From Lactiplantibacillus plantarum EGD-AQ4 (lineage in GTDB: Bacteria; Bacillota; Bacilli; Lactobacillales; Lactobacillaceae): a stretch of DNA of 64,000 nt. The notes below the pieces were generated by a model. It was not told the origin of the DNA, ran no database searches, and saw only the letters and a list, made by a program, of their open reading frames with translations. A program made the translations under genes and the position numbers. Below are positions 23,951 to 33,052 of the stretch, in pieces. The first letter of the stretch is position 1; every line of letters begins with the position of its first letter. The DNA lies in NCBI RefSeq assembly GCF_000463075.2, contig NZ_AVAQ01000049.1, positions 1 to 64,000 on the forward strand, written 5' to 3'.

Positions 23951-26101
23951 TTACTTGGGCGCATCCGTCAACGTCCACGTAATGTCACCGGTGTATGAGC
24001 CGGGAACGGCCCCGGCGTTACTGCGGTACAAAATACCCGACTTGCTCGTCCAATCGGATAAGACGTCATAGTCGTCATTATCGCTGGTCGTCGTATGGCT
24101 GTCAATCACGGTGCCGTTACTATTCAGAACCGTTGTCTTGTCACCTTCGCGGAAGAGCACGTCACCCGCTAACGTCTGACCACCCGTCGTTTTAAAGTTA
24201 GTGGCGCTTGCCTGCAGTTGCCAGCTAGATCCCTTACCACGACTGTCACGGACGACCAGTTGCCAGTCGTCTTCACGATCAGTCGTTTGGGCTTGCCCAT
24301 CGAGCGTGATCGATTTGAACGTACTGTTCTTGGAGACACTCTTAAAACTCAATTCACCACCGGTCACCGTAATATTGGCCACACCGACTGGCGATTCATT
24401 TTCATAAGGATCTGACGCCCAAATCTCGAGCTTATTGTCATCGCCGACATGTAGCTGACTGGCTTTGATTTTGTAGCTAAAGAACCCGGATTCTTCGTCA
24501 TTACTCATCTGCACCGTTGGCATTTCTTGACCATTGACCGTGGGATGTAGCGTCACTTTTTCGTTCGTCAATTGTTCGGAATCTTCAACCGCCACGATTC
24601 CTTTGATCGTGACATCCTCCCCATTGGCAACGGTGTAAGGATTATTCCGAATATAAATCCCCATCGGCTGGTCGACCGTAATCAGATAATCGGGCGCCTC
24701 AGTTGACGTCTCGAAGACCTTGTTCTTGAACGTCGCGCTGGTGACCGTCGTATTTTGGTTGACCGTCACGTCGTTTGCCGTCCCGGTCAGCGTGATGGTC
24801 GCTGTCTTCTGACTGGCTGACAAGGCTTTATTTAAGCTATAGTCGACCTTAGTGGCATCCGCAGTTGGCGCGGTCAAGGCTTGCTCGCTGCCATCCGCAT
24901 ACGTTACTTTCGCGCTATCAAACGTCACGTACTTCGGCAAATTCAGCTCGGCCGTGATATTGTCCCAATCTAATTGGCCACTCTGATATGTGAGCTGATA
25001 ATCATATTGGACCTTGTGCTTGGCCTTCAACTGACTGCCGGTCGTGATTTCGCGGTTCTTGGTCTTATCCGTCACTTTGACCGCCGCACTCGCATCGACG
25101 AGATTCGGCGCACTCTCGATCACGACCATGTTGTTCCCAGAATTACTGCCAGTCGCACCCATGAAGCCCCAGCGCATCAAACCATCACTACTGTTGAACT
25201 GGCTGGTGTCTAGCACTTCACTTTGGGTAAAGCCACCACCAGTTGCCGAGCCGTCCGGATTCACATCATCAAACGTGTATGTCATCGTCTTGCTAGCAGC
25301 ATTCCAATTCATCACGAGGTGGTGCCACTTACTGTCACCCAGCGTCATGTTGGTGACTAAATTATGGTGAGTCTGCGTAAAGAAGTACCGCGTTGACCAG
25401 ATAATCCCCGTGATATCGAGACTTTTGACTGAATTATTGATATATTGGCTCGCACTACCCGGGTAGCCGGTCGCAATATGTTGTTTCTTGATCCCATTAT
25501 CAAAGGCATCACCCTTACCCGCATCGCTATAACCGGTCGACGTGTTGGTGTAGGTGTCAAACTCTAAGGCCCAACTATTCTGGATGGCAGTTTTGGCAAA
25601 TTCATCGCCATCCTGTAATTTATTATTGGTATCGACGCCCCACACGCCGAGGGTCTCCCCAATAATACTCGATGAACTGACCTTGGCGGAAGCCGTCGTC
25701 CCGTTTGGATCATTTTGTAAGACGAAGGCCATCCCGTCACCGGCCTTACTGGTACTCGTTGATGACCCCAAGTATAGCCACATCTTGAAGGTGGCATCCT
25801 TGTTAAGATCAAACCGGTTGGCATCATTTGACCAAAAACCACCCATTTGTTTCTTGCCATTGATCACTTGAATCGCCTGCGTGTTTGGCGAGCTGGCATT
25901 AGTGACGTCCGCGATACTAGCGCTATTCGTCACCCCGCTATTGAATGCGGCAGGAAGCGTGAAGAGTTTATCCAACTGATTCAAGCCAGACGGTGCCGTT
26001 GCTAACGACGCTTCGTCCGCAGCTTGAATTTGGGCGGTCCCGGCCCATAACCCGGTTAATGCCGCTAACGCAACAAGTATTTGTTTCGGTCCCTTCCACA
26101 T
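23951..26101 (-). CDS. cscC: CscC-type surface protein: L-type lectin plus WxL domain
   Basis: 716 residues. Signal peptide about 1-27 (cut after IQAA). Residues about 40-320 form a legume-type lectin fold: FWSNDANRFDLNK, GDGMAFVLQND, GVWGVD, WALEFDTY and KWHHLVMNW are typical strands. A middle region of bacterial Ig-like repeats follows (about 340-560). The C-terminal WxL domain has two motifs (SSWQLQAS; DITWTLTDAPK at the end). WxL domains hold proteins non-covalently on peptidoglycan. It probably binds plant or host glycans. Last gene of the csc operon, 21 bp after cscA. Confidence 0.9.
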   Translation of the reverse strand: MWKGPKQILVALAALTGLWAGTAQIQAADEASLATAPSGLNQLDKLFTLPAAFNSGVTNSASIADVTNASSPNTQAIQVINGKKQMGGFWSNDANRFDLNKDATFKMWLYLGSSTSTSKAGDGMAFVLQNDPNGTTASAKVSSSSIIGETLGVWGVDTNNKLQDGDEFAKTAIQNSWALEFDTYTNTSTGYSDAGKGDAFDNGIKKQHIATGYPGSASQYINNSVKSLDITGIIWSTRYFFTQTHHNLVTNMTLGDSKWHHLVMNWNAASKTMTYTFDDVNPDGSATGGGFTQSEVLDTSQFNSSDGLMRWGFMGATGSNSGNNMVVIESAPNLVDASAAVKVTDKTKNREITTGSQLKAKHKVQYDYQLTYQSGQLDWDNITAELNLPKYVTFDSAKVTYADGSEQALTAPTADATKVDYSLNKALSASQKTATITLTGTANDVTVNQNTTVTSATFKNKVFETSTEAPDYLITVDQPMGIYIRNNPYTVANGEDVTIKGIVAVEDSEQLTNEKVTLHPTVNGQEMPTVQMSNDEESGFFSYKIKASQLHVGDDNKLEIWASDPYENESPVGVANITVTGGELSFKSVSKNSTFKSITLDGQAQTTDREDDWQLVVRDSRGKGSSWQLQASATNFKTTGGQTLAGDVLFREGDKTTVLNSNGTVIDSHTTTSDNDDYDVLSDWTSKSGILYRSNAGAVPGSYTGDITWTLTDAPK

Positions 26102-26122
26102 GTTGAAAACTCCTCTCGCTAG

Positions 26123-27136
26123 TTAATCCTGACGGCGGCGGTTTTTCAATAGTAGCCAGATAATTGCGCCTAATAGGGCAACGATGACGACGCCGAGTGC
26201 CACAAACCACCAGAAATAGTTCGTTTGTTTTTCGGTCACAGCCGTATCATTGAGTGCTTTGGCCGTCTTGTCTGTAATAGTGAAGTTCTTAGTGAATTGC
26301 CACTTGCCCTTATCCGCTGTCGCGGTTAAATGCAACGTGTACTTGCCAGCTTTGAGCTGTTTGTTGCCATCACCAATCGCAAAGTTGAAGTTACTATTCG
26401 GCGCCATCGACATGTTGTCTTTGTTCGTCGTTAACACTTTCTTAGAACTCCCGGCCTTGGTCACGTAACTCTTGATTTTGAGGCCGTGCATGATGACCGG
26501 CTGATTATTTTGTAAGTTCGCTGAGACATAGTTCCGGTAATTGCGTTGTTCGGCTTTCACGGTATGCAACTTCATGTTCGGCTTGATGGTCGTCTTATCG
26601 GACTCTTGTAACTGGAGCCCAATCACATAGGCGTACTGATTATTGATGGCCATTCCGCTGCTGGCCTGTTGCCTCTTACCACTCAACTCTTGAACAATGT
26701 TGATCCCGCCGAGTGCCACCCCTTTAAATGCTTTTTCAGGGACATTTAACTGAATAGTCACTGCCTTGCTGGACTTGGCGGGCACCGTCACGACCTGCTT
26801 CTTGGAAAGCGCAGTCTTGATGTTAAACTTCAGTGAATCATCCGCCTTCGCGTTGGCCTGACTGTAGTCGATGATCCCGTTATCATTCGTCACCGCTAAG
26901 TTAGGTGAGACGGTGTAGCGGTGTTCTTTACTATCGCTATTTTTAATATGCAACGTCAGATTTTGTTTTTGGCCTGGGGTCACTTTTAAATCAAAGTAAG
27001 AGACTTTTTGATTGATCTGATTGTTAGGTAAATCAGCTTGAACCGTATAGTTCAAATCGTCGGCCTGAGCGCGCATCGTCCAGCCAGCCCCAATCACAGC
27101 AACAACTGCCATTAACTGCCAAAATATTTTTTTCAT
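26123..27136 (-). CDS. cscA: CscA-type protein: DUF916/DUF3324 with C-terminal anchor
   Basis: 337 residues from the ATG after GGAAGGG; upstream in-frame codons lack a ribosome binding site. Signal peptide to about residue 25, then a DUF916 domain (YFDLKVTPGQKQNLTLHIKN) and a DUF3324 domain (FKGVALGGINIVQEL). A C-terminal membrane helix follows (YFWWFVALGVVIVALLGAII) and a basic tail KNRRRQD. CscA family members interact with WxL proteins and peptidoglycan at the membrane face. Fourth gene of five in the cluster. Confidence 0.9.
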   Translation of the reverse strand: MKKIFWQLMAVVAVIGAGWTMRAQADDLNYTVQADLPNNQINQKVSYFDLKVTPGQKQNLTLHIKNSDSKEHRYTVSPNLAVTNDNGIIDYSQANAKADDSLKFNIKTALSKKQVVTVPAKSSKAVTIQLNVPEKAFKGVALGGINIVQELSGKRQQASSGMAINNQYAYVIGLQLQESDKTTIKPNMKLHTVKAEQRNYRNYVSANLQNNQPVIMHGLKIKSYVTKAGSSKKVLTTNKDNMSMAPNSNFNFAIGDGNKQLKAGKYTLHLTATADKGKWQFTKNFTITDKTAKALNDTAVTEKQTNYFWWFVALGVVIVALLGAIIWLLLKNRRRQD

Positions 27137-27228
27137 ATGGGTTACCCTTCCTTTTTTCAACGGTAAGTGACGTGCTATGTATGATTGAAGCTGCCATTCA
27201 TGACGAGTAGCAGCTTCAATCAAACCAT

Positions 27229-27921
27229 TCAACTAGGTGCATTGTTTAATGACCAGGCTAACGTACCAGTGTAATCACCCGCACTGAGTTGCCGGTCATG
27301 AATCTGGAGTTGTGTCAGTTCATCGCCCCGATTCAAAATAACTAACCATGTGCCTAACCCCGATTGTGGTTGGGCAGTGACGACGTTGTTCGCGATGCCC
27401 GTCACGAGCTCACCGGTGTTGACCACGTTCGGGGCGGCACTGACATTGCCCGCTCCCGGCTTGAGTTGGACACTGCCTAATTTCAACGAGGTCGTTAACT
27501 GCTGCTGACCACTTTGTAACGGGCTGGGCGTTACTTGTAGGGTCCAGCCAGCCGCTGACGCGCGCCGATCAGTGACCTGAATCATCGCTCGCTCATTTTG
27601 CGCCGTCACCGTAGCGGGTCCGCCGGCTGTCGTGACGGATTTAAACTTAAGATTACTGACGAAATCGATGGTTAACTTGCCCCGTGAGCCTGTTCCGGTC
27701 ACGTTACCTTCATCTGCCGGATCACCAGGGTATGGCTTACTGGGATCATCAGGATCGACCGGAGAAACTGCGTCGTCATCGTCCGACGGGGTCAACTTAA
27801 CCTGCACCTGTGACTGTCTATCTGCAGCTTGCGTTGTCACGCTCCAGCCCCAATTGCTAATAATTAGCCCACTAACGGCCATCATTAGTAACCGACCTGT
27901 CACCAACAATCCCATTCTCAT
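27229..27921 (-). CDS. cscB: WxL domain surface protein (CscB-type, second copy)
   Basis: 230 residues with a signal peptide to about residue 32 (cut after TQAA). An acidic Pro-rich stretch follows (SPVDPDDPSKPYPGDPADEG), then the WxL domain with AAGWTLQV and the terminal TLAWSLNNAPS. It would sit on peptidoglycan with the other WxL proteins. Start after GAGGTG. It lies 40 bp downstream of another WxL gene; the two differ strongly in length and linker, so they are not a recent tandem duplication. Confidence 0.9.
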   Translation of the reverse strand: MRMGLLVTGRLLMMAVSGLIISNWGWSVTTQAADRQSQVQVKLTPSDDDDAVSPVDPDDPSKPYPGDPADEGNVTGTGSRGKLTIDFVSNLKFKSVTTAGGPATVTAQNERAMIQVTDRRASAAGWTLQVTPSPLQSGQQQLTTSLKLGSVQLKPGAGNVSAAPNVVNTGELVTGIANNVVTAQPQSGLGTWLVILNRGDELTQLQIHDRQLSAGDYTGTLAWSLNNAPS

Positions 27922-27961
27922 CGGTCACACCTCAGCTCTCCTTTGGTCCATTGGTTCTTAA

Positions 27962-28525
27962 TTAGCTAGGGGCGTTGCCCAATGTCCAAGTCAGCGTAGA
28001 AGTGTAAGTCCCGGCCGAGTTACCAGCGGGTACTAACAGGGAAACGTCCGTCTTGGCATAAGCACTCGTGAACTTACCGATCCCTTCATTGGCAACAGCG
28101 CCTAAAATCATTTGGTTAGATTCATTCACCGTTACATCAGGTGCGGTTGGGTTCTTAGAAGCGTTGGCTTCATCATCAGCCGTTACACTGGCATTTTTGA
28201 ATGTCAATGCCGCACCCCGTAATTCCTGACTGCCATTTAAAAACTTGGTGCTCATGACCTGAACGCTCCAGCCATCCGTATTACCGGGGTTGGTCACCTT
28301 CACACTACCAGTGACTGTATCCGCAGTCTTGGTTTGAGTCGTGTTATCAATTGTAACCGTTCCCATATCCAAGGCTGGGGCTTCATCTAACGTGATGTCC
28401 TTGTTATTTTCATCTTGTTCCAACTTCACTTGTGCTTCAGTCGTTGTATTGGCTGCTTGTCCAACGAGTGGTAAGCCTGCCATAAGTGTCATGCCTGCAA
28501 CAAGTGTTCCAATATATTTTTTCAT
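27962..28525 (-). CDS. cscB: WxL domain surface protein (CscB-type, first copy)
   Basis: 187 residues from the ATG 8 nt after AAAGGAG; the reading frame extends upstream without a ribosome binding site. Signal peptide to about residue 25 (cut after GQAA). Nearly the whole mature part is a WxL domain: TDGWSVQVMS as a variant first motif (WSV) and STLTWTLGNAPS at the C-terminus. It overlaps cscD by 4 bp (ATGA), indicating coupled translation. Confidence 0.9.
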   Translation of the reverse strand: MKKYIGTLVAGMTLMAGLPLVGQAANTTTEAQVKLEQDENNKDITLDEAPALDMGTVTIDNTTQTKTADTVTGSVKVTNPGNTDGWSVQVMSTKFLNGSQELRGAALTFKNASVTADDEANASKNPTAPDVTVNESNQMILGAVANEGIGKFTSAYAKTDVSLLVPAGNSAGTYTSTLTWTLGNAPS

Positions 28526-28803
28526 TTTGGTTGCTCCTTTATTGTTTGACGGTTGCGCCACCAGATTAGAATTAAGAATATTAACAAACTTAGTCCGCAG
28601 ACCCCAATAACGAGTAGAATCCACTGCTGTACTTCATTCATCTGCGGTAAGATTCCTTGTAGCGGTCCTTTGACGGAATTGCCAGTCACACCTGAATTAG
28701 AAGTGACCGTTAAATGGTAAGTGCCAGTTTGGGTATCGGCCAGCACCGGAATGCTAATGAGTTGGCTGAGCCCGATTATTAAGCCGCCAGATTGCCATTT
28801 GAT
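28522..28803 (-). CDS. cscD: CscD-type small anchored protein with apparent ATC start
   Basis: 93 residues if read from ATC at 28803. AAGGAG lies exactly 7 nt before this ATC, and the product then has a proper signal peptide (KWQSGGLIIGLSQLISIPVLA). The first ordinary in-frame start, GTG at 28746, would remove most of the signal. The C-terminus has LPQMNE, then a membrane helix and WWRNRQTIKEQPK, the sortase layout of CscD proteins. However, Thr of LPQTNE is Met. First gene of the csc operon. Either a rare start is used or the ancestral ATG has mutated. Confidence 0.7.
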   Translation of the reverse strand: MKWQSGGLIIGLSQLISIPVLADTQTGTYHLTVTSNSGVTGNSVKGPLQGILPQMNEVQQWILLVIGVCGLSLLIFLILIWWRNRQTIKEQPK

Positions 28804-28901
28804 ATGACCACTCCTTTCCAGTAATTGACTGACGTCTGATTAATCTAATTAACTCTTGGTACTAATAGTGAATCGTTGTGAGTAACCCTATCAGCAACGA
28901 A

Positions 28902-28931
28902 AATATATCATGGTATTGGAATCGCTGTCAA
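28902..28931 (-). promoter_or_regulatory. Promoter of the csc operon
   Basis: On the minus strand: TTGACA, 18-bp spacer, TATATT, about 100 bp before cscD. I see nothing nameable in the AT-rich 28932-29409. Confidence 0.55.
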
Positions 28932-29457
28932 TTAATGTTGCCCCTTAATCATTGATTAAAAGTGCCTTTTTAACGGACCTCTGAGCCGTTTCTAATATTA
29001 TGACGAATACAAATATTTTGATATAAACTACTGCAATCAGTTTAACATCAAGCTTTTCAGCCTGCCGTTTATGGTCAAATAATCGCTAGTAGTTACCCAC
29101 CTTAACTAAATAAGACGTCAACATTATATTGTTGTTAGACTTTAATGAGAGCTGATATTAGGTAAAAGTTCTAATACTTATAACTATTAAATTGCTATAT
29201 CCATTTGGAATACATCCGCAACGCTACGCTGTTTGTTTAACTTATCTTCAATTTATAAACCGATGTAATCGATTTAATAACCCTACTTTTATTTCATTTC
29301 CAAATGCAACTAATTGTGCTCAATTAAAATCCAATTTCAAAACAGTAAAGTCCCTTTGAGCAAACGATTTTAGCCGTTCAATTATATTTACCAAATCGCT
29401 AATCCGGCTATGGTATACTTGAAATACTTATTTCTAACCAGAAAGGCGGCCTCGATT

Positions 29458-30042
29458 TTGCCCGCTAAGAAAACATTTCAAGATGATCAAGTTATTGAAA
29501 AAATTATGTCTTTATTTTGGCAGCAAGGCTACTACCACACGTCGATGGATGAAATCGTCGCGACTAGTGGCGTCAAAAAGCAGAGTCTCTATAATGCTAT
29601 CGGCGACAAACACACGCTCTACCTTCGTGCGCTAAGTCGCTACCATCAACAAACGCTCACGAGCTGTACGCAAGCCATGCAACAACTCGAACAACGTGGC
29701 GCTGATGCGTTGACGGTGCTCGGCATGCTGTTTAGCCGTGATCTAACTAACACTGACCAGCCAGCTGGTGATTTGATGGCCAACGCGGTCGCTGAATTTG
29801 GGACGACTGATACGGATGTCCAGCAAGCCGTTGATTGGTTCTACAATGATTACTTGACCTTGATGGCCGCCGTCATCTTAAAGGGTCAAGCGAGTCAGCA
29901 GATCATCAACACGCCCTCCAGTACCGCCCTGGCCCAGGCCTTACTCGAAGCCCGCATCGGCCTCCAGACTCGGCTTCGTCAGGGCGCCCACCCGGATATT
30001 GCGCTGCGGGAACAAGCTTGGCGTCAATTTTTAGCACGTTAA
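29458..30042 (+). CDS. TetR/AcrR family regulator
   Basis: 194 residues from a TTG after AAAGGCGG; the ATG at 29410 lies in the -10 region (GGTATACTT) and has no ribosome binding site. HTH: YYHTSMDEIVATSGVKKQSL then YNAIGDKHTLYLRAL, a TetR pattern of the AcrR/ComR type. C-terminal ligand domain with AVAEFGTTDTDVQQAV, as in regulators of small reactive compounds. Divergent from the csc operon by about 650 bp; its target is unknown. Confidence 0.85.
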   Translation: MPAKKTFQDDQVIEKIMSLFWQQGYYHTSMDEIVATSGVKKQSLYNAIGDKHTLYLRALSRYHQQTLTSCTQAMQQLEQRGADALTVLGMLFSRDLTNTDQPAGDLMANAVAEFGTTDTDVQQAVDWFYNDYLTLMAAVILKGQASQQIINTPSSTALAQALLEARIGLQTRLRQGAHPDIALREQAWRQFLAR

Positions 30043-30056
30043 TAACTGCGCATACT

Positions 30057-30097
30057 AAAACCACAGCCTTCCGATGAATCGGGAAGCTGTGGTTTTT
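30057..30097 (+). terminator. Terminator of the TetR gene
   Basis: AAAACCACAGCTTCC-type arm with GGGAAGCTGTGGTTTTT. Confidence 0.8.
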
Positions 30098-30160
30098 AGC
30101 ATCTGCATTTTTATTTTATTAATTGATGTTAATCGTTCATGGCCAACAAACTGAACACGA

Positions 30161-30460
30161 CTAAACATATTTCTGAACCAACCAATTCTGTGCCGCGCTG
30201 GTCAGCTGGCTACCATAGTGCTGGCGCAACTGTTGAGCACCGGCGTAATGGTCGAAGTCAAAGGGGCTCGTCAGCGTTTCGCTAGCTAGTAACGCCTTGG
30301 CAAACCGTAGATCGTCGACCGTGATCTGTTGGCGATAGGCGAGGTCTTCTTCGGCTGAGACGCGTTGCCACTGGTCACGAAGAATTGCGGCCGCACGCTG
30401 ATAACGGCGGTCATGTGTCAATAATGATTGCATATCATCTGGATTGAGTGGTTGGGCCAT
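30161..30460 (-). CDS. Hypothetical protein of the MoxR-VWA operon, 99 aa
   Basis: Start at the ATG 9 nt after AGGAG. A helical, soluble protein: MAQPLNPDDMQSLLTHDRRY near the start and WLVQKYV at the end. No recognised domain. It overlaps the VWA gene by 26 bp in a three-gene operon (AAA ATPase, VWA protein, this). It probably serves the same complex; that is inferred from position only. Confidence 0.65.
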   Translation of the reverse strand: MAQPLNPDDMQSLLTHDRRYQRAAAILRDQWQRVSAEEDLAYRQQITVDDLRFAKALLASETLTSPFDFDHYAGAQQLRQHYGSQLTSAAQNWLVQKYV

Positions 30461-31808
30461 CGGGATCATCTCCTAAATTCAAATTGACAACTTGACCAAC
30501 GACGGGGTGAATCGATAACTTGTCAGTCGGTCGCGCCAATAACCAAATAACGTTGGTAAAGTGATGTGCGTCCACCTGCGCCTCACCCCGACCGTCCGTT
30601 AAAATTAGCGCCAGCGTTGTCGAAGCCGTTTGATGATGCCGGGCTAAGTCGTCAAAAATCGGCTGATAGGCCGTTCCCCCGCCACCATGGCGAGCGAACC
30701 GCACCTGTTGCGGGAAACTAGCCTGATACGTCTGACCTGGTTGGACAATCGCGTCAAACGGTTTAATCGTAATCGTCGCCGTTAACAGTTGAGTCAACGT
30801 GGCGGCTTGAGCCAACAACTGGCGTAATAAGGTATCACTGATGGACCCCGACTGGTCAACGTAGACTTGTAAATCCAACCGGGTATCACTGATTTGACCA
30901 GGCAACTCCATGCGAGCGGGTTGACGCCGATTAAAGCGGGCGTGTGAGGCCTTTTTGCCGCTTGGAATTTGGCCTAATCCCCGGACTAATAATTGCCGCC
31001 AGTCGATTTGCGCCGGCTGACTAAGGACGTCCAATTGCGCAGCGACGTGGCCCGCAACCAGGCCCCGACCAGCTTCAGTCGTTTGTTGCCACGCGTCTTT
31101 GGCTAATTGGCGTAGCCGTGATTGCGCTAGATTAGGGTTCGTTAATTGGCCCCCTGCCGACCATTGACGAGTATCATCAATAGCGCCGGTAGCTGGCAGT
31201 GACTCCTGACCCGTACTGGGCTGACGGTGTTGCGGTCCTTGTGGTGTCGATGGGGTCGTCTGGCCCGCATTCGGCCGTTCTGGATTGGTTGACTGTTGTT
31301 GGCGCAATAATCGTAAATAAGTCCCCGAATCAGCGTGTTGCGGTAACGTGACGGGCACCTGCGCCTGTATCTGAGCCAGCGAAATCGCCGTTGCTGGCAA
31401 CCCGCTCACATACTGATTCACGGCCAAATCCGTCGCTAACGTCACGAGTCGTTGCTGCGTGGCGACTTGATTGCGGTAGCGCAACGGATGTTGCCACACC
31501 ACGTGTAATGCGACGTGTTTGAGGCCGGCTTGTAACTGGTCGAAGCGGGTAAACGTCTGAGCTAAGGCTTGCGGGGCATACTGTAAGACGAGCTGATTGT
31601 CGACCCAGCTCAAGGCAAACGGCGCGTTCAACTCAGTATTCAGTTGCCGGGGCAAGCGCGTCAGTAATTCGCCATAAAACTGGTCCGTCGCTAATAACTC
31701 AATGACAGCACGACTGAGCATTGTCGCAGCTTCCTGCGCCGGATGCGTTGGCGCGGTCGTCAACATCGTTTGGCGCCAATTGGCATATTCCGCGGCATTA
31801 TTCAGCAT
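30435..31808 (-). CDS. VWA-domain protein with degenerate metallopeptidase-like N-domain (DUF2201 type)
   Basis: 457 residues from the ATG after AAGGGGG. The N-terminal domain has HVALH (98-102) followed by His107, matching the DUF2201 pattern HExLH...H, but the Glu is Val, so peptidase activity is unlikely. A Pro/Gln/Ser/Thr linker (about 165-225) follows. The C-terminal VWA domain has a complete MIDAS: DQSGS, GGGGTAYQ and LTDGRG. Such proteins pair with MoxR AAA ATPases as chaperone-like complexes that load metal or remodel targets. It is encoded 15 bp downstream of the AAA gene. Confidence 0.85.
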   Translation of the reverse strand: MLNNAAEYANWRQTMLTTAPTHPAQEAATMLSRAVIELLATDQFYGELLTRLPRQLNTELNAPFALSWVDNQLVLQYAPQALAQTFTRFDQLQAGLKHVALHVVWQHPLRYRNQVATQQRLVTLATDLAVNQYVSGLPATAISLAQIQAQVPVTLPQHADSGTYLRLLRQQQSTNPERPNAGQTTPSTPQGPQHRQPSTGQESLPATGAIDDTRQWSAGGQLTNPNLAQSRLRQLAKDAWQQTTEAGRGLVAGHVAAQLDVLSQPAQIDWRQLLVRGLGQIPSGKKASHARFNRRQPARMELPGQISDTRLDLQVYVDQSGSISDTLLRQLLAQAATLTQLLTATITIKPFDAIVQPGQTYQASFPQQVRFARHGGGGTAYQPIFDDLARHHQTASTTLALILTDGRGEAQVDAHHFTNVIWLLARPTDKLSIHPVVGQVVNLNLGDDPDGPTTQSR

Positions 31809-31823
31809 CGCCCGCACCCCCTT

Positions 31824-33017
31824 CTATTGATTCGACCAACTCGCGACTTGTTGCAAATATTGATATAGTGCCGTGACATACGGACTTTGTTTGGCAACGT
31901 TGGCCGTATAGAGCTGTTTTAGTAACTCACGCTGATGGCCAATCTGTTGGACCAGGGCGAACTGACCATCCTGGCTGAGCGTTTGCAATAATTGCATAAA
32001 CCGTCCGGCGTTGTGGTCATCAGTCAACGGATAAGTCGCCGTCAGCTGCAAACAACTCGCCAGCACCGTACTCTTTTGCAGTTCACTCATCGCGGTGAAT
32101 TGTTTCAAGACTGGGGCAGGGACCACGGCACCAACTGGTTGCGCTTCGTACAGCATGGCTGGCGTCACGTGAATGGCTTGCTGCTCGATAAATTGATAGA
32201 AGGCCAACCCCAGTGTTGCGCCGACATCACCTTGAAAAATATCGAGTGCGACGAGCGTTTGTTGGTCATCCGGCAACTGTTCGAGTTCATATAGGTTGGC
32301 TGAGACACGTTCCCAGGCACGGGGGGTCGCCGTCAAGTCCGCCTGCACATCCGTCTGATTGAGGCGGGTCACGTCCTCACTAATAAACTGTTGAACGAGC
32401 GGATGAATGTTGGGCCGCTGGCGCTGCTCATCAGAACGTTGCGCCCAAGCTAGCCAGTCCGCTGGGTCCGCGCGCATCACTAAGCGGACGGTCCGATCTT
32501 TGATGGCCGCATCCCCCGCAACGACGCCGTACGTGCTCTGTTCGAAACCGGTCATGCTGGCATCAGGATTTTCGGCAAGAATCAGTTGAACTTGTTCTGG
32601 CAACCGTAACGAATTGATCGTCCGTTGTAAAACGAGGTTCATCAATTCACTTTGAACTGCCTGTGTTCCACGGTTAAACTCGTCGAGTAGCCATAAAATG
32701 GGCTGTTGCGGATGGGTTTCGGCATATTGAATGATTTCAATCAGGGTGTGAGAATAGCCAAATTGAACATCCGCCAACTGACCATAGTGTTGCGTCTGAA
32801 TAAATGAGTCACTCGTTAGCGGCGGCACCGGAATCGCTAAATCCCCCTTTTCGGAAAGACTGACGACCGTCGTAAATAGTTTCGCCCCGAGCTTTCGCGC
32901 CACATCCGCGACGAGCGCTGATTTACCGATGCCCACTTCACCGACAATGTTAGGCACGTTGCCCGCCTTTAACACCACCGGAACTGCCGTTAACAATGCT
33001 TGATACGATAACGCCAT
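31824..33017 (-). CDS. MoxR-type AAA+ ATPase
   Basis: 397 residues. Walker A GEVGIGKS at 26-33; Walker B ILWLLDE with Asp112-Glu113 followed by FNRGTQAVQSELMNL (MoxR pattern); sensor region LAENPDA and TVRLVMRADP. Partner of the VWA protein encoded next. Role unknown; by analogy ATP-driven assembly or metal insertion in a client. ATG follows AAGGAAGG. A perfect parS lies in its leader, 20 bp before the start. Confidence 0.88.
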   Translation of the reverse strand: MALSYQALLTAVPVVLKAGNVPNIVGEVGIGKSALVADVARKLGAKLFTTVVSLSEKGDLAIPVPPLTSDSFIQTQHYGQLADVQFGYSHTLIEIIQYAETHPQQPILWLLDEFNRGTQAVQSELMNLVLQRTINSLRLPEQVQLILAENPDASMTGFEQSTYGVVAGDAAIKDRTVRLVMRADPADWLAWAQRSDEQRQRPNIHPLVQQFISEDVTRLNQTDVQADLTATPRAWERVSANLYELEQLPDDQQTLVALDIFQGDVGATLGLAFYQFIEQQAIHVTPAMLYEAQPVGAVVPAPVLKQFTAMSELQKSTVLASCLQLTATYPLTDDHNAGRFMQLLQTLSQDGQFALVQQIGHQRELLKQLYTANVAKQSPYVTALYQYLQQVASWSNQ

Positions 33018-33036
33018 GAATTCAACCTTCCTTTAC

Positions 33037-33052
33037 TGTTTCACGTGAAACA
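33037..33052. other. parS, ParB-binding centromere site
   Basis: TGTTTCACGTGAAACA, a perfect 16-bp palindrome identical to the consensus parS of firmicute chromosomes. It lies in the leader of the AAA gene. parS sites cluster near the replication origin and load ParB/Spo0J and SMC. The rest of 33053-33505 shows no gene or element I can name. Confidence 0.9.
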
